Positions 1 to 9,439 of a stretch of DNA of 64,000 nucleotides are shown piece by piece. The stretch is from NCBI RefSeq assembly GCF_023921805.1, contig NZ_CP074197.1:1798001-1862000 (forward strand). The letters run 5' to 3'. Position 1 is the stretch's first letter, and each line of letters starts with the position of its first letter. The position numbers and the translations under genes were made by a program. The DNA is from Ruminococcus sp. FMBCY1. Lineage in GTDB: Bacteria > Bacillota > Clostridia > Oscillospirales > Acutalibacteraceae. The notes under the pieces are model-generated. The model ran no database searches. It saw only the letters and a program-made list of their open reading frames with translations, and had not been told where the DNA came from.

Positions 1-759
1 AAAGAACGGCAGTACCTTGTCGGCGATCGGTACTCGTCTGATTCCGTTGTCAGTTTTGCTGAGCTTGATATCAAAATATTGTTCTTTCAGGTTTACATCT
101 TCTCGTTTTAGATTCAGTATTTCGGAAATCCTCACACCCGAATAAATCAGCATGAGGACGATCTGATAATACTTGTCATCTGACGCTTTCCATAAGCGGT
201 CGATTTCTGCTTTGGTGAACTTTTCCCGATCCCTTTTGTTCGGGTTGCGGCCTTTATGCTTTACAATGTCCACATATTCGGAGTAATCCTTGTTGCACAG
301 CTCATTTTTCATAGCGTATTCGTAGAGCTGATTCAAAAGAACTTTCAGTTTTCGCAACGTGGGATAATTCTTGCCGCAGGTGTCCACGACGTTTTGCAGC
401 TCTACAAGCTTGATTTCCTTGAACACCTTGTCGTAAAGCGGTACGCAGGCTTTATATGAAGCCTTGTAACCTTTTACGTTGGAATCCGATACCGTTGGAA
501 ACTTCTCCGCAGACCAACGCTCATACACTTCCTTGAATGTGATCTTGGAAGCAGAAACGTCAAAGGGATTGTTGTTGTAGTCTGCCAGCATTTGCAGTGC
601 CTCAGATTTGGTGGCTGCATAGCCTATGACCACATAGTCCTGAACCTTTTTGTCTGTCTTTTCATCAATGTGCCAGCCGATAGTTTTTCTGACCATATAG
701 GGTTTTCTACGCCTACCCGATAGCTTTGTGACGCCGCCGTAACCGTTTGGCAACCTCAC
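1..759 (-). CDS. Tyrosine recombinase/integrase (C-terminus cut by window edge)
   Basis: This is a site-specific recombinase that would integrate and excise the element. Reading leftward from a GTG at 759, preceded by an AGGAGG-like site, gives 253 residues open to the window edge. An N-terminal arm-binding-type segment is followed by a core-binding domain (about residues 70-165) and the start of the catalytic domain. The motif SGVRISEIL places the first catalytic Arg near residue 210, and KLSKTDNG fits the beta-hairpin Lys near 235. The His-x-x-Arg and Tyr part lies beyond the window, so completeness cannot be judged. It is transcribed in the same direction as the repressor at 802-1410. Confidence 0.93.
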   Translation of the reverse strand, partial: MRLPNGYGGVTKLSGRRRKPYMVRKTIGWHIDEKTDKKVQDYVVIGYAATKSEALQMLADYNNNPFDVSASKITFKEVYERWSAEKFPTVSDSNVKGYKASYKACVPLYDKVFKEIKLVELQNVVDTCGKNYPTLRKLKVLLNQLYEYAMKNELCNKDYSEYVDIVKHKGRNPNKRDREKFTKAEIDRLWKASDDKYYQIVLMLIYSGVRISEILNLKREDVNLKEQYFDIKLSKTDNGIRRVPIADKVLPFF

Positions 760-801
760 TCTCCAAAACCTCCTTGTTTTAGTTTTATTTATGATAAGAG
801 C

Positions 802-1410
802 TTATTGCTCCGTATCACCTTTGTTTGCTTGTTCTTGGAACTTCTTTATGTAGTATTCGTTGAATTTTCTTAACCGTTCCTCGTTATCTAAAACCTCATA
901 TTCTCTGTCCGTCAGGAAGTAATCGCTCCGGGATTTGATTTCTTTTTCTTCCCAATCACGGAACATCTCGTAGTCGATTTTATAGGTTTCAAAACTTTCA
1001 CGATTATAATCGAAGTTCCTCAACATTGTATAAAGCGCACTGTTGCCATCAGCTTCGTGTACATCGAATACAAGTGATACCTTTCTGATTGTTTCGGGTC
1101 CTTTAGTAAATTCGACCTCAAAGCGAAGGTCTTGTTTTCGATCCAGCTCGAACAAGTACGCATACACATCGCCCAATGTTTCCAATTTAATATGCGACGA
1201 ATCGTAGCCTATCAAGTAATTGATGGGTATTTTTAATATGTCCGCTATCTGTTCTAATACAGAGACGGACATATCTATTTCTCCACTTTCGTACTTCTGC
1301 ACAGTGCGGAGTGATTTTCCCAATTGTTCCGCAAGCTCGGTCTGACTAATCCGAAGCTGCTTGCGCTGTTTGGCGATTCTTTCGCCGATTAAGGTTTGCA
1401 AATTATCCAT
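802..1410 (-). CDS. XRE-family repressor of the mobile element
   Basis: This 202-residue DNA-binding protein probably represses excision and mobilization genes. Residues 8-65 form a classic Cro/CI helix-turn-helix (ISQTELAEQLGKSLRTVQKYE). The rest is a long C-terminal region of unknown fold, probably for dimerisation or signal sensing. No Ser/Lys autopeptidase motif is evident, so LexA-type self-cleavage is not supported. It is divergent from the small gene at 1579, and the space between them holds a strong promoter flanked by two related dyad sites, the expected operators. It lies just upstream of the integrase on the same strand and may be co-transcribed with it. Confidence 0.85.
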   Translation of the reverse strand: MDNLQTLIGERIAKQRKQLRISQTELAEQLGKSLRTVQKYESGEIDMSVSVLEQIADILKIPINYLIGYDSSHIKLETLGDVYAYLFELDRKQDLRFEVEFTKGPETIRKVSLVFDVHEADGNSALYTMLRNFDYNRESFETYKIDYEMFRDWEEKEIKSRSDYFLTDREYEVLDNEERLRKFNEYYIKKFQEQANKGDTEQ

Positions 1411-1466
1411 TTCGTCATCACCTCATTATAATAATAACACACTTATTTGTGAATTGCAAGTGCATT

Positions 1467-1556
1467 TGCGAAATTAAAATACACAATTTTTGAAATTAGG
1501 TATTGACAAGTCATATAAATGCGTATACAATGAATATGCGAACTTAAAATGCGCAA
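1467..1556 (+). promoter_or_regulatory. Promoter with flanking paired operators
   Basis: A near-consensus promoter is present: TTGACA at 1503-1508, a 17-base spacer and TACAAT at 1526-1531, reading toward the gene at 1579. Two copies of a 20-base motif flank it, at 1467-1486 and 1537-1556, matching at 17 of 20 positions. The second copy is a dyad, TGCG-N11-CGCA centred on TTAA. This is the arrangement expected for binding by the divergent XRE repressor. The promoter is read directly from sequence; the operator role is inferred. Confidence 0.7.
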
Positions 1557-1578
1557 ATAATTAACAGGAGGATATGCT

Positions 1579-1815
1579 ATGGAGAATAAGCTATATATAG
1601 ATTGTCCGAAATTCACAGGAAGGAACGTTCCTATTACCGAGATCGCAAAGGCTATCGGCAAAGACGCTCAATATGTCCGTGTTGGTTTGCAACAGGGCAT
1701 CTTGAAATTCGGCTATGCTATGAAGCTTGACAAATCAAGCGAGTACAACTACTACTGCCCCGACAAAAAAGTTTGGGAAGAAACCGGCTACTTTAGAGAT
1801 AAAGAAGCCAGCTAA
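1579..1815 (+). CDS. Excisionase-like small HTH protein
   Basis: This 78-residue protein is of the type found next to integrases in clostridial mobile elements. Its N-terminal half (VPITEIAKAIGKDAQYVRVG) reads as a helix-turn-helix of MerR/excisionase type, followed by a short beta-rich tail. It probably binds DNA to direct excision or activate the mobilization genes. A GGAGG site lies 8 bases before the ATG. It is the first gene after the operator-flanked promoter and sits 15 bases before the RepA-like gene, so the two form one transcript. The exact role (excisionase or activator) is not decided by sequence. Confidence 0.65.
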   Translation: MENKLYIDCPKFTGRNVPITEIAKAIGKDAQYVRVGLQQGILKFGYAMKLDKSSEYNYYCPDKKVWEETGYFRDKEAS

Positions 1816-1830
1816 AAGGAGGATTGAACT

Positions 1831-2919
1831 ATGAATGAAAAATACGACCTTTGCGATATTGACGAATCGTATTTACACACGGTCTCGATGACCGAGCTGT
1901 TTGACAGCGCCTATCAGAGTAAGCCGCCGATCATCGACGGCTTGCTCTACCGGGGAACATATCTTTTCGCCGGCTCTCCGAAGATCGGCAAGAGTTTTTT
2001 GATGGCACAGCTTGCCTATCACGTCAGCACAGGCACAAACCTGTGGGGCTTTGATGTTCGGCAGGGTAAGGTATTGTATCTCGCTCTGGAGGACAACTAT
2101 CCGAGATTGCAAAAGCGGCTGTATCGTATGTTCGGAACAGCCGAAAACGAAAACCTGTTCTTTTCGGTATCAGCTCATCCGCTTGGCAACGGTTTGGACG
2201 AGCAGCTCGACAGCTTCTTACAGAAGCACTCTGACACTTCGCTTGTGATCATCGACACCTTGCAGAAGGTCAGAGAGGTCGGCGGCGAGAATTACAGTTA
2301 CGCCAACGACTACCAAATCATCACGAAGCTAAAGGGCTTCACGGACAGGCACAACATCTGTATGCTGATCGTCCACCACACACGTAAGCAGATAGCTGAT
2401 GATAAGTTCGATATGATTTCCGGTACTAACGGTTTGCTCGGCGCTGCCGACGGAGCGTTTATTCTCTCCAAAGATAAGCGCACGAGTAACAACGCCACGC
2501 TCGAAGTATCGGGCAGAGATCAGCAAGACCAGCGTGTGTACTTGAAGAAGAACACAGAAACACTGGTATGGGAGCTTGACAAAATCGAAACCGAATTGTG
2601 GAAAGCACCGCCTGAACCGTTGCTCGACAGAATCGCCGAAAGGATAAACGCTGACAATCTGCAATGGAGCGGAACACCGACGGAGCTCTGCGAGTATCTC
2701 GCCGTTGACATCAAGCCAAACGCTATTACACAAAAGCTGAACGTCAACGTTAACCGTCTGATGGACGAATACAAGATCGCCTATCACTATCAGCGGACAC
2801 ACGACGGTCGAAAGATAACGCTTATCTTTGAGGGCGGCGTGTCAAAGCGTGACAGCCGTGACGGTGATTGTGGGGTGTGTGAAACACCGACACAGCCGAC
2901 ACGGACTGACACGCAATAA
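1831..2919 (+). CDS. RepA-like AAA ATPase (AAA_25 family)
   Basis: This 362-residue P-loop ATPase is of the RepA/RecA-like helicase type common in mobilizable elements. Walker A is FAGSPKIGKS near residues 48-57. Walker B is the hydrophobic strand ending LVIIDTL near residues 137-143, and a HHTRK motif near 182 fits the sensor region. It probably supports replication of the excised circle or DNA processing during transfer. The C-terminal 100 residues look like a winged-helix segment. It follows the excisionase-like gene and precedes the candidate oriT and the relaxase. Confidence 0.82.
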   Translation: MNEKYDLCDIDESYLHTVSMTELFDSAYQSKPPIIDGLLYRGTYLFAGSPKIGKSFLMAQLAYHVSTGTNLWGFDVRQGKVLYLALEDNYPRLQKRLYRMFGTAENENLFFSVSAHPLGNGLDEQLDSFLQKHSDTSLVIIDTLQKVREVGGENYSYANDYQIITKLKGFTDRHNICMLIVHHTRKQIADDKFDMISGTNGLLGAADGAFILSKDKRTSNNATLEVSGRDQQDQRVYLKKNTETLVWELDKIETELWKAPPEPLLDRIAERINADNLQWSGTPTELCEYLAVDIKPNAITQKLNVNVNRLMDEYKIAYHYQRTHDGRKITLIFEGGVSKRDSRDGDCGVCETPTQPTRTDTQ

Positions 2920-3119
2920 AGTTTAGGCGGGGTGCAGGGAGCTCTTTTCAAAGGGCTGCCCTTGCTCCTCGAAGAGCGCAAAACCTGCTCGCAGGTTGCA
3001 TTTTTGATGGCTCTGCTGTCAAAAGTGCTTTTGCGTTACTCTTGGCAAGAGTAACAGAACCTGAGTTAGAGATAAACCAATGAGATAACCATATTATTAT
3101 ACAGATTTGAGGTAGATAA
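2920..3119. other. Candidate origin of transfer: hairpin-rich spacer before relaxase
   Basis: This 200-base non-coding stretch is dense in inverted repeats. A 16-base palindrome lies at 2982-2997 (7-base arms). TTTTGA at 3002 pairs with TCAAAA at 3019. A perfect 9-base inverted repeat lies at 3035-3055, GTTACTCTT-GGC-AAGAGTAAC. MobV relaxases act on hairpins just upstream of their own gene, so this is the natural place for oriT. A terminator or attenuator role for some hairpins is also possible. The nick site cannot be assigned. Confidence 0.45.
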
Positions 3120-4274
3120 ATGAAGAGAACGATCAGCGCAATGGTGGGTAAAGGCTCCGTCACGCACAACAGCCGCAGTTTCACAGCGGAGAACGTGGAC
3201 AGCGAGCGTACCCATTTGAATATAGATTACTGCAACGAGCCAATCAAGAAAGTGTATCACGAAATGTTTGATGAAGCTCTAAAACAGTACAACGATAAAC
3301 AGAAACGCAAGGACAGAAAGATTTCCGATTACTACAAGCATATCGAGTCCGGAAAGCAGGAAAAGCTGTTCCACGAGATCATCTTCCAAATCGGCAACAT
3401 GGAAGATATGTCGGCAACAGGAGAGCACGCCGAGCTTGCGAGGACAGTCCTCGACGAATACTATCAGGGCTTCCAAGAACGCAATCCATATCTGCGAGTG
3501 TTCTCGGCGCACCTTCATATGGACGAAGCAACGCCGCATATCCATATCGACTTTATACCGTTCACCACCGGGAGCAATCGAGGTTTGGAAACACGAGTTT
3601 CGCTGAAACAGGCTCTGCTCAATATGGGTTTCAAAGGCGAGGGCAGAAGCGACAACGAACTGAATCGCTGGATACTTTCCGAAAAGAAAGTCCTTGCTCA
3701 GATTATGGAGCGGCACGGTATCGAGTGGGAACAGAAGGGCACGCACGAGCAGCACCTATCTGTCCTTGATTACAAAAAACAGGAGCGAGCCAAAGAGGTC
3801 GCCGAGCTCGACCGGGAGATTGAGGAAAAGAAATTAGAGGTAAACGGATGGAAAGAAACGGTAAAGAAAATTGAGGAAGCGCAAGAACTGATGGGCGGAA
3901 TTGAAAAACAACTTGATGAAAATCCACAGTTCCAATTACCTGAGCCTCAGGGCTTGATGACGGCAAAGAGCTACAAGAAAAAGATAGTAGAGCCGCTGAT
4001 CAATCGGCTGAAAAATCTTGTCCGAACAGTCCTTGCCCGAAGCTATGAGGGTTGGGAGAATTACTACCGTATCAACAATCTGAACGGCAGATTGTATAGC
4101 GAAAACAAAAGTCTGAAACACGAAAATTCAAGGTTGAGAGAATTGAATAATCAGCTCCGTGAGCAAAATAAAGCCTACCGTCTGTTAGAAAAGGTTTTCG
4201 GCAAGTGCAGACTTAACGATCTCATCGAGCAGGCGAGAGGTTTCAAAGAGTCAAAGCAGCGTGACGCACGCTAA
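3120..4274 (+). CDS. MobV-family relaxase (Pre/Mob)
   Basis: This 384-residue relaxase would nick oriT and lead the transferred strand. The family signature is present: an N-terminal RTHLNIDYCN segment near residues 30-40 and the metal-binding three-His motif HLHMDEATPHIHIDF near residues 131-145. After about residue 215 the protein is a long charged coiled coil, typical of this family, with heptad-rich stretches to the C-terminus. The length is normal for MobV proteins. No coupling protein or mating-pore gene is nearby, which defines the element as mobilizable and not self-transmissible. Confidence 0.92.
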   Translation: MKRTISAMVGKGSVTHNSRSFTAENVDSERTHLNIDYCNEPIKKVYHEMFDEALKQYNDKQKRKDRKISDYYKHIESGKQEKLFHEIIFQIGNMEDMSATGEHAELARTVLDEYYQGFQERNPYLRVFSAHLHMDEATPHIHIDFIPFTTGSNRGLETRVSLKQALLNMGFKGEGRSDNELNRWILSEKKVLAQIMERHGIEWEQKGTHEQHLSVLDYKKQERAKEVAELDREIEEKKLEVNGWKETVKKIEEAQELMGGIEKQLDENPQFQLPEPQGLMTAKSYKKKIVEPLINRLKNLVRTVLARSYEGWENYYRINNLNGRLYSENKSLKHENSRLRELNNQLREQNKAYRLLEKVFGKCRLNDLIEQARGFKESKQRDAR

Positions 4275-4298
4275 TATATTATGAAAGGTTGATGAACA

Positions 4299-4676
4299 AT
4301 GGAAAAAAGAATTTATGACAAGAAAACGGGTATCCACTACGAAATGCAAGGTGATTATTATCTGCCGAGTTTGGAGCTGCCCGGACAGCCAAAGGTTGAA
4401 ATCGGGATATGGGGCAAGCGGCATTTGAGGTACATCAAACAGCACCACAAAATCCGCTATACCAATCTGATGACAAGCTGTAAGCTCACCGCCTACCTCG
4501 CCGACATCGACGAGCAGGCAGAGGATATGTTCTTTCGGTTAGTAAAACAACTCTCCGAAAAAGAAGGCGTAACCGAACAGCTCAAAGCGGAAAACCAAAT
4601 GATGTGGGTTGCGAGAATGAACAATATCCGCAATCGTGCAACGGAAATCGTTAATACAGAATTGATTTATAAATAA
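4299..4676 (+). CDS. tnpV: TnpV-family transposon protein
   Basis: This 125-residue protein matches the TnpV family known from Tn4451-type and other clostridial mobilizable elements. Recognisable parts are the opening G-x-H-Y-E segment, GDYYLPSLELP near residues 18-28, the WGKRH block, and the C-terminal pattern MMWVARMNNIRNRATEIV. Its function is not established. It lies 24 bases after the relaxase and ends the mobilization module, just before a long stem-loop and the defence cargo. Confidence 0.85.
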   Translation: MEKRIYDKKTGIHYEMQGDYYLPSLELPGQPKVEIGIWGKRHLRYIKQHHKIRYTNLMTSCKLTAYLADIDEQAEDMFFRLVKQLSEKEGVTEQLKAENQMMWVARMNNIRNRATEIVNTELIYK

Positions 4677-4680
4677 GTGA

Positions 4681-4715
4681 TTTAGCGCCCGAAAGATAAA
4701 ATTTCGGGCGCTAAA
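4681..4715. terminator. Perfect 14-bp stem-loop after tnpV
   Basis: TTTAGCGCCCGAAA at 4681-4694 pairs exactly with TTTCGGGCGCTAAA at 4702-4715 around a 7-base loop. It separates the mobilization module from the defence operon. There is no good U-run after it, so it may be a weak terminator or a structural site. Confidence 0.6.
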
Positions 4716-4718
4716 CTA

Positions 4719-4747
4719 TTGGATTTTGAGAAAAGCTATGATATAAT
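4719..4747 (+). promoter_or_regulatory. Promoter of the Eco57I-like/DUF262/HEPN operon
   Basis: TTGGAT at 4719-4724, 17 bases, then TATAAT at 4742-4747 preceded by TGA, giving an extended -10. It reads into the gene at 4787 and is the only good promoter seen before the four-gene operon. Confidence 0.55.
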
Positions 4748-4786
4748 AACCCTAAGTATATGCTCAATTAGACAGGTGATTTCTTA

Positions 4787-7777
4787 ATGAATGTTAGAAA
4801 AGATGCTCTCAAAGATTTAGTTACCAGATTTGATAATAACATTACTGCATACAAGGACGGGAAAAACGCTTATAACGAACACTCTTGCAGGATTGAGTAT
4901 ATAGATCCGTTTTTACAATTGTTGGGTTGGGATGTTCCTAATAAAGCTGGATTAGCTCCACAATACCGAGAAGTTATTGCAGAAAACTATTCAAATAAAA
5001 CAGATCGTCCGGATTATTCATTAACACTTCGTGGTGTAACAAAGCTATTTGTAGAAGCGAAAAAGCCTTCTGTTGACATTGATACTGAATCTGCTCCAGC
5101 TATGCAGGCAAGAAAATACGGATGGAATGCAAAGCACAAGATTTCCATACTAACGAATTTTGAATATTTCATTATTTATGATACTACAACTGTACCAAAA
5201 GAGACTGATGATTGTCGAGTTTCAAGATACCGTTGCTATCATTACAAGGATTATATTGATAAGTTTGACGAGATATTTCACCTTGTTTCAAAAGATTCGG
5301 TATATTCCGGAGAGTTTGACAAGTTTTTTAACGACACATTTAAAGGCGAAGGCAGCCAAAAGCAACAAGTAGATAATCTATTTTTAAATCAAATCAATGA
5401 CTGGAGAGTTAAACTTAGTAACGAACTTTATTCTAAAGGGAATCAATACACATCTTTAGAGAAGCTTAATGATGTTGTTCAAGAGTTTATTAACCAAATC
5501 GTATTTTTACGAATCTGCGAAGATAGAAATCTTCCGCTTTATCATAAACTGAATGAAACTATATCGGATAGGGATGCGTTGCACACTAAGCTGGAGGAAC
5601 TGTTTAGAGAAGCAGATAAACGTTATAATTCAGGTATGTTTTCCGGCGAAAATATTATCTTTGATTTGAATAACAATGTAATTGTTGAAATGATCGAAGG
5701 GTTATACTATCCGCAAAGCCCATATATGTTTAACATTATTGAGCCGAATATGTTAGGTAAGATTTATGAGCTGTTCTTAACAGAACAACTTATCTTGCTT
5801 GAAAATGGTCGGATGGGTTTAGCTAAAAAGAAAGATTGCGCCAATCGATCTGTCGTTACTACTCCAACTGAGATTGTAAAATATATGGTTGAGAAATCGC
5901 TGTCGAATGTTTGCAAAGGTAAATCACCGGCAGAGATCTGCAATTTGCGTATAGCTGATATAGCCTGCGGTTCTGGTGTTTATCTTGAAGAAGCGTTTCA
6001 ATATTTGCAAGCTTATTGTGTAGAGTGGTACTTGACAAATGAACCAGATCATTTGATTGAAATTGGGAACGGTAAGTATAAGCTTCCTTTAGATGAAAAG
6101 AAACAACTACTCTGTTCCTGTATTTTCGGCATCGACATAGATATTCACGCTGTAGAAGTTGCTAAGTTTTCGTTATTGATTAAACTTATTGAAAATGAAA
6201 CAGAACCCTCTGTGCGTGATACTACGCCTATATTACCGGAATTAAGTAATAACATTCTTCACGGTAATGCTTTGGTTGGGAATCACGAGTTTGCAGACAA
6301 ACGTTACTCGACAGATACAATTCTTTCGATAGTTCCTTATGATTGGGACGAAATGCCGGCTGATGGCTTTGATGTGATTTTGGGAAATCCGCCGTATGTA
6401 ACAACAGAAGATATGCATCAACTCTTGTCCGATGCTGAGTTCACAATTTATAAAAACAAGTATAAATCATCCCACAAACAGTTCGACAAGTACTTTATAT
6501 TTCTTGAGCGTGCTCTGCAAAAAGTAAAAAACGAAGGATATGTTTGTTATATCGTTCCAAACAAATTCTTTAAGATTAGTGCTGGCGCTAAATTGCGTGG
6601 TATGTTATCCAATCATTTAATTAGCCTTGATGACTTTGGAGCAGCACAGCTTTTTGATGATAAGACAATATATAGTTCCATTGTGTTACTTCAAAAACGA
6701 GTTCAAGAAAGATTTACATATACAAATGTTGATTCCGCTAATGATTTGTGGTTGGGAAAACCGACAGATAGTATTGAACTTAATAATTCTTCCTTGAATG
6801 ACCTTCCGTGGAAACTTACCCCAGACTTTGATTTTTTAGCTATAATTAAAAATATTGAGTCCGTATCTGTTCCGTTAGAAAAAGTGGTAGAAGTTTTTAA
6901 CGGTATTCAAACAAGCGCTGAAAGACCTAAGCCGATTTATTGGTTTTCCGGGGATGAAATAATCGATGAAAATGATACTACTGTTACTATTCAAAAAGGC
7001 AACAAGAAATACGAAGTAGAGAAGTCAATATTGAAACCGTATTTCAAGCCTACTAAAGCAACAGAAAAAGGTTTAACAACATATACAAAGCTTTCAACCG
7101 ACAAAAGAATCATATTCCCGTATGATAAAAGCGGACATTTGATTCCAATCGAAAGAATGAAATCGGATTATCCTGGAACTTATGCGTACTTATCAGATTA
7201 TTATGATAGATTAGTTCCCAAATGCGTATCAAAATCAGGAGTACGTGATGTTCCAAATGCTACAGTTGACACTTGGTATCAGTATGGCAGAACACAAGCA
7301 TTAACAGCTTTTATTAATACGCCAAAACTTATTGTTAAAGTTATGGCTAAAGACAATCCAATGTATTCTTTAGATAATGAGGATATGTTGATTGCTTCGG
7401 GTGGTACAGCAGGTTATTGTGCTGTTGCCAAAAAGAATGACAGTCCTTATGAATTAGAATACATCCAAGCGTGGCTTGCAAATGCTTACACCGAGAAAAT
7501 CATTCAAATAGTTGGCAGTGACTTTGAAGGTGGATTTGTTTCAAGAGGAACTTTTGTATTATCTTCACTTCCTTTTGTACAGCTTGATTTTAATGATTCT
7601 AAACAGAAAGCATTATATGATAGAGTTGTAGAGGCAAGCCGTGAGGTATATTCCATTAATGATAGATTAGATCAATGCCCGCCTAAGCAAATTGAAACAA
7701 CTCTTGTTCGCCAGAAAGATGTATTAATTAAAGAAATAGACGATTTGATTTCCCGTGTGTATCGATTAGAATTTTAA
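4787..7777 (+). CDS. Type IIG restriction-modification enzyme, Eco57I-like
   Basis: This 996-residue single-chain enzyme combines DNA cleavage and N6-adenine methylation. The N-terminal nuclease domain shows P75-D76 followed by E90-A-K92, the PD-(D/E)XK pattern, in a HsdR-N-like fold. The methylase domain has the SAM-binding motif ADIACGSGVYLEEA near residue 390 and the catalytic GNPPY near 535. The C-terminal 350 residues fit a TaqI-like target-recognition domain. Length and pairing with a separate 540-residue methylase copy the Eco57I layout (about 997 plus 544 residues). The recognition sequence cannot be read from the protein. It leads a four-gene operon. Confidence 0.88.
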   Translation: MNVRKDALKDLVTRFDNNITAYKDGKNAYNEHSCRIEYIDPFLQLLGWDVPNKAGLAPQYREVIAENYSNKTDRPDYSLTLRGVTKLFVEAKKPSVDIDTESAPAMQARKYGWNAKHKISILTNFEYFIIYDTTTVPKETDDCRVSRYRCYHYKDYIDKFDEIFHLVSKDSVYSGEFDKFFNDTFKGEGSQKQQVDNLFLNQINDWRVKLSNELYSKGNQYTSLEKLNDVVQEFINQIVFLRICEDRNLPLYHKLNETISDRDALHTKLEELFREADKRYNSGMFSGENIIFDLNNNVIVEMIEGLYYPQSPYMFNIIEPNMLGKIYELFLTEQLILLENGRMGLAKKKDCANRSVVTTPTEIVKYMVEKSLSNVCKGKSPAEICNLRIADIACGSGVYLEEAFQYLQAYCVEWYLTNEPDHLIEIGNGKYKLPLDEKKQLLCSCIFGIDIDIHAVEVAKFSLLIKLIENETEPSVRDTTPILPELSNNILHGNALVGNHEFADKRYSTDTILSIVPYDWDEMPADGFDVILGNPPYVTTEDMHQLLSDAEFTIYKNKYKSSHKQFDKYFIFLERALQKVKNEGYVCYIVPNKFFKISAGAKLRGMLSNHLISLDDFGAAQLFDDKTIYSSIVLLQKRVQERFTYTNVDSANDLWLGKPTDSIELNNSSLNDLPWKLTPDFDFLAIIKNIESVSVPLEKVVEVFNGIQTSAERPKPIYWFSGDEIIDENDTTVTIQKGNKKYEVEKSILKPYFKPTKATEKGLTTYTKLSTDKRIIFPYDKSGHLIPIERMKSDYPGTYAYLSDYYDRLVPKCVSKSGVRDVPNATVDTWYQYGRTQALTAFINTPKLIVKVMAKDNPMYSLDNEDMLIASGGTAGYCAVAKKNDSPYELEYIQAWLANAYTEKIIQIVGSDFEGGFVSRGTFVLSSLPFVQLDFNDSKQKALYDRVVEASREVYSINDRLDQCPPKQIETTLVRQKDVLIKEIDDLISRVYRLEF

Positions 7778-7788
7778 GAAGGTAGTTT

Positions 7789-9411
7789 ATGAAGCTCAAA
7801 AAGGACAGCTCTGAACAAAAATTAAGGGGGGCATATTATACGCCGTTGCGTTTAGCAAATGCAATGGTTAGCCTTTTTGCGCCGGAAAACATCCAAACTG
7901 TGTTAGAACCAAGCTGCGGCGACGGTGTTTTCCTTGATAGCTTAAGCTCTATCGGGTTAATGGAACAAATATCGATGATACAAGCTGTTGAGATCGAAAG
8001 CGATGAAGCGAACAAGGTTGCCTACAGATACAAAGAGATGAAAAATGTTGATGTCATTTGTGAGGATTTCTTCGATTTTTATCAAAGGAACTACAAATCC
8101 AGACATTACGATTTGATTCTCGGTAATCCCCCATATATCCGCTATCAGTACTTAGCAGAAAAACAACGAAAAATTCAGTCTAATATTCTTACAACCCACG
8201 GTATGAAAGCAAACAAACTGATTAATGCTTGGGTTGCTTTTGTAGTTGCCTGTGTTCAAATGCTTTCCGAAAATGGTAAAATAGCGTTTGTTTTACCTGC
8301 TGAGATACTTCAAGTTGCTTATGCAGAAGATCTGCGGCTTTATCTATCCAACCACTTGCAAAAAATAACACTAATCACATTTGAAAAATTAGTGTTTCCA
8401 AACATTGAGCAAGAAGTAATTGTTTTTATCGGAGAAAAGGGCGGAGAAGAAAAGGGTATCAGGATCGTCGAAATGAATAATCTTGATGATTTTGATAAAC
8501 TTGACTTAAGTCAAAATGGATTTCAAAAGCTCCAGCACGTTAAAGAAAAGTGGACAAAGTATTTTGTATCTGCAAAAGAAATGGAACTTATCAATACTAT
8601 AAAAACCGATAAACGCTTCACGAGGTTTTCGGATTATGGTTTGATTAATGTAGGTATTACGACCGGAAATAATAATTACTTTTCGGTAACAGACGAAGTT
8701 TGTGAAATGTACGATTTAGAAGATGTAACTTTACCGTTAATAGGAAGAAGTTCTCACCTTCACGGCGTTTATTTTACAAGCCAAGATTGGGACGAAAACC
8801 GAAAAGACGGAAAACGAGCTAGGCTCATATACTTCCCTGATACTCCTTTAGAGCAATACTCTGAAAAACATAAAGAGTATATCAAACTTGGTGAGGATTC
8901 AGGAGAGGACAAAGGATATAAGTGTTCTATCCGTGATAGGTGGTACATTGTTCCGTCTGTGTGGGTTCCTGATGCTTTCTTCTTGCGTCGTAATAATCTT
9001 TATCCAAAGTTTGTATTGAACCGATGCAATGCGGTTTCAACCGATACAACACATAGAATCAAATTTTACGAAGGAGTAGATCCAGAACTGGTTCTGATCT
9101 CGTACTACAACAGTATTTCCTTTGCTTTTACTGAGATTTGCGGCAGAAGCTATGGCGGCGGTGTCTTAGAAATCTTGCCGGGTGAGGTTGGAAACATTAT
9201 GCTGCCCAAGATACAGGATTTACCTCCCGAAAAGAAAAACGACATTATCAATCGGATAGATAACATTGTACGCAATAATCTGGATATTGAATTTGCACTT
9301 GATATTGGAGATCAAACAATTATTGATTTGCTTGGTGTCGATTCTGATTGGTGCAAACAATGCAGAAAGATTTGGAAAAAACTACAACATAGAAGATTAA
9401 AGAGAAGCTAA
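7789..9411 (+). CDS. Eco57I/TaqI-class N6-adenine DNA methyltransferase
   Basis: This 540-residue methylase has no nuclease domain. The opening LRGAYYTP is typical of the Eco57I/TaqI class. Motif I is LEPSCGDGVFLDSL (about residues 40-53) and the catalytic motif IV is GNPPYIRY near residue 114. The C-terminal half is a target-recognition domain. It starts 11 bases after the type IIG enzyme, so it is translationally close. By analogy with M.Eco57I it should methylate the same asymmetric site, probably protecting both strands. Confidence 0.88.
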   Translation: MKLKKDSSEQKLRGAYYTPLRLANAMVSLFAPENIQTVLEPSCGDGVFLDSLSSIGLMEQISMIQAVEIESDEANKVAYRYKEMKNVDVICEDFFDFYQRNYKSRHYDLILGNPPYIRYQYLAEKQRKIQSNILTTHGMKANKLINAWVAFVVACVQMLSENGKIAFVLPAEILQVAYAEDLRLYLSNHLQKITLITFEKLVFPNIEQEVIVFIGEKGGEEKGIRIVEMNNLDDFDKLDLSQNGFQKLQHVKEKWTKYFVSAKEMELINTIKTDKRFTRFSDYGLINVGITTGNNNYFSVTDEVCEMYDLEDVTLPLIGRSSHLHGVYFTSQDWDENRKDGKRARLIYFPDTPLEQYSEKHKEYIKLGEDSGEDKGYKCSIRDRWYIVPSVWVPDAFFLRRNNLYPKFVLNRCNAVSTDTTHRIKFYEGVDPELVLISYYNSISFAFTEICGRSYGGGVLEILPGEVGNIMLPKIQDLPPEKKNDIINRIDNIVRNNLDIEFALDIGDQTIIDLLGVDSDWCKQCRKIWKKLQHRRLKRS

Positions 9412-9439
9412 TATAGATATTATACGAGGAGGAAACACT

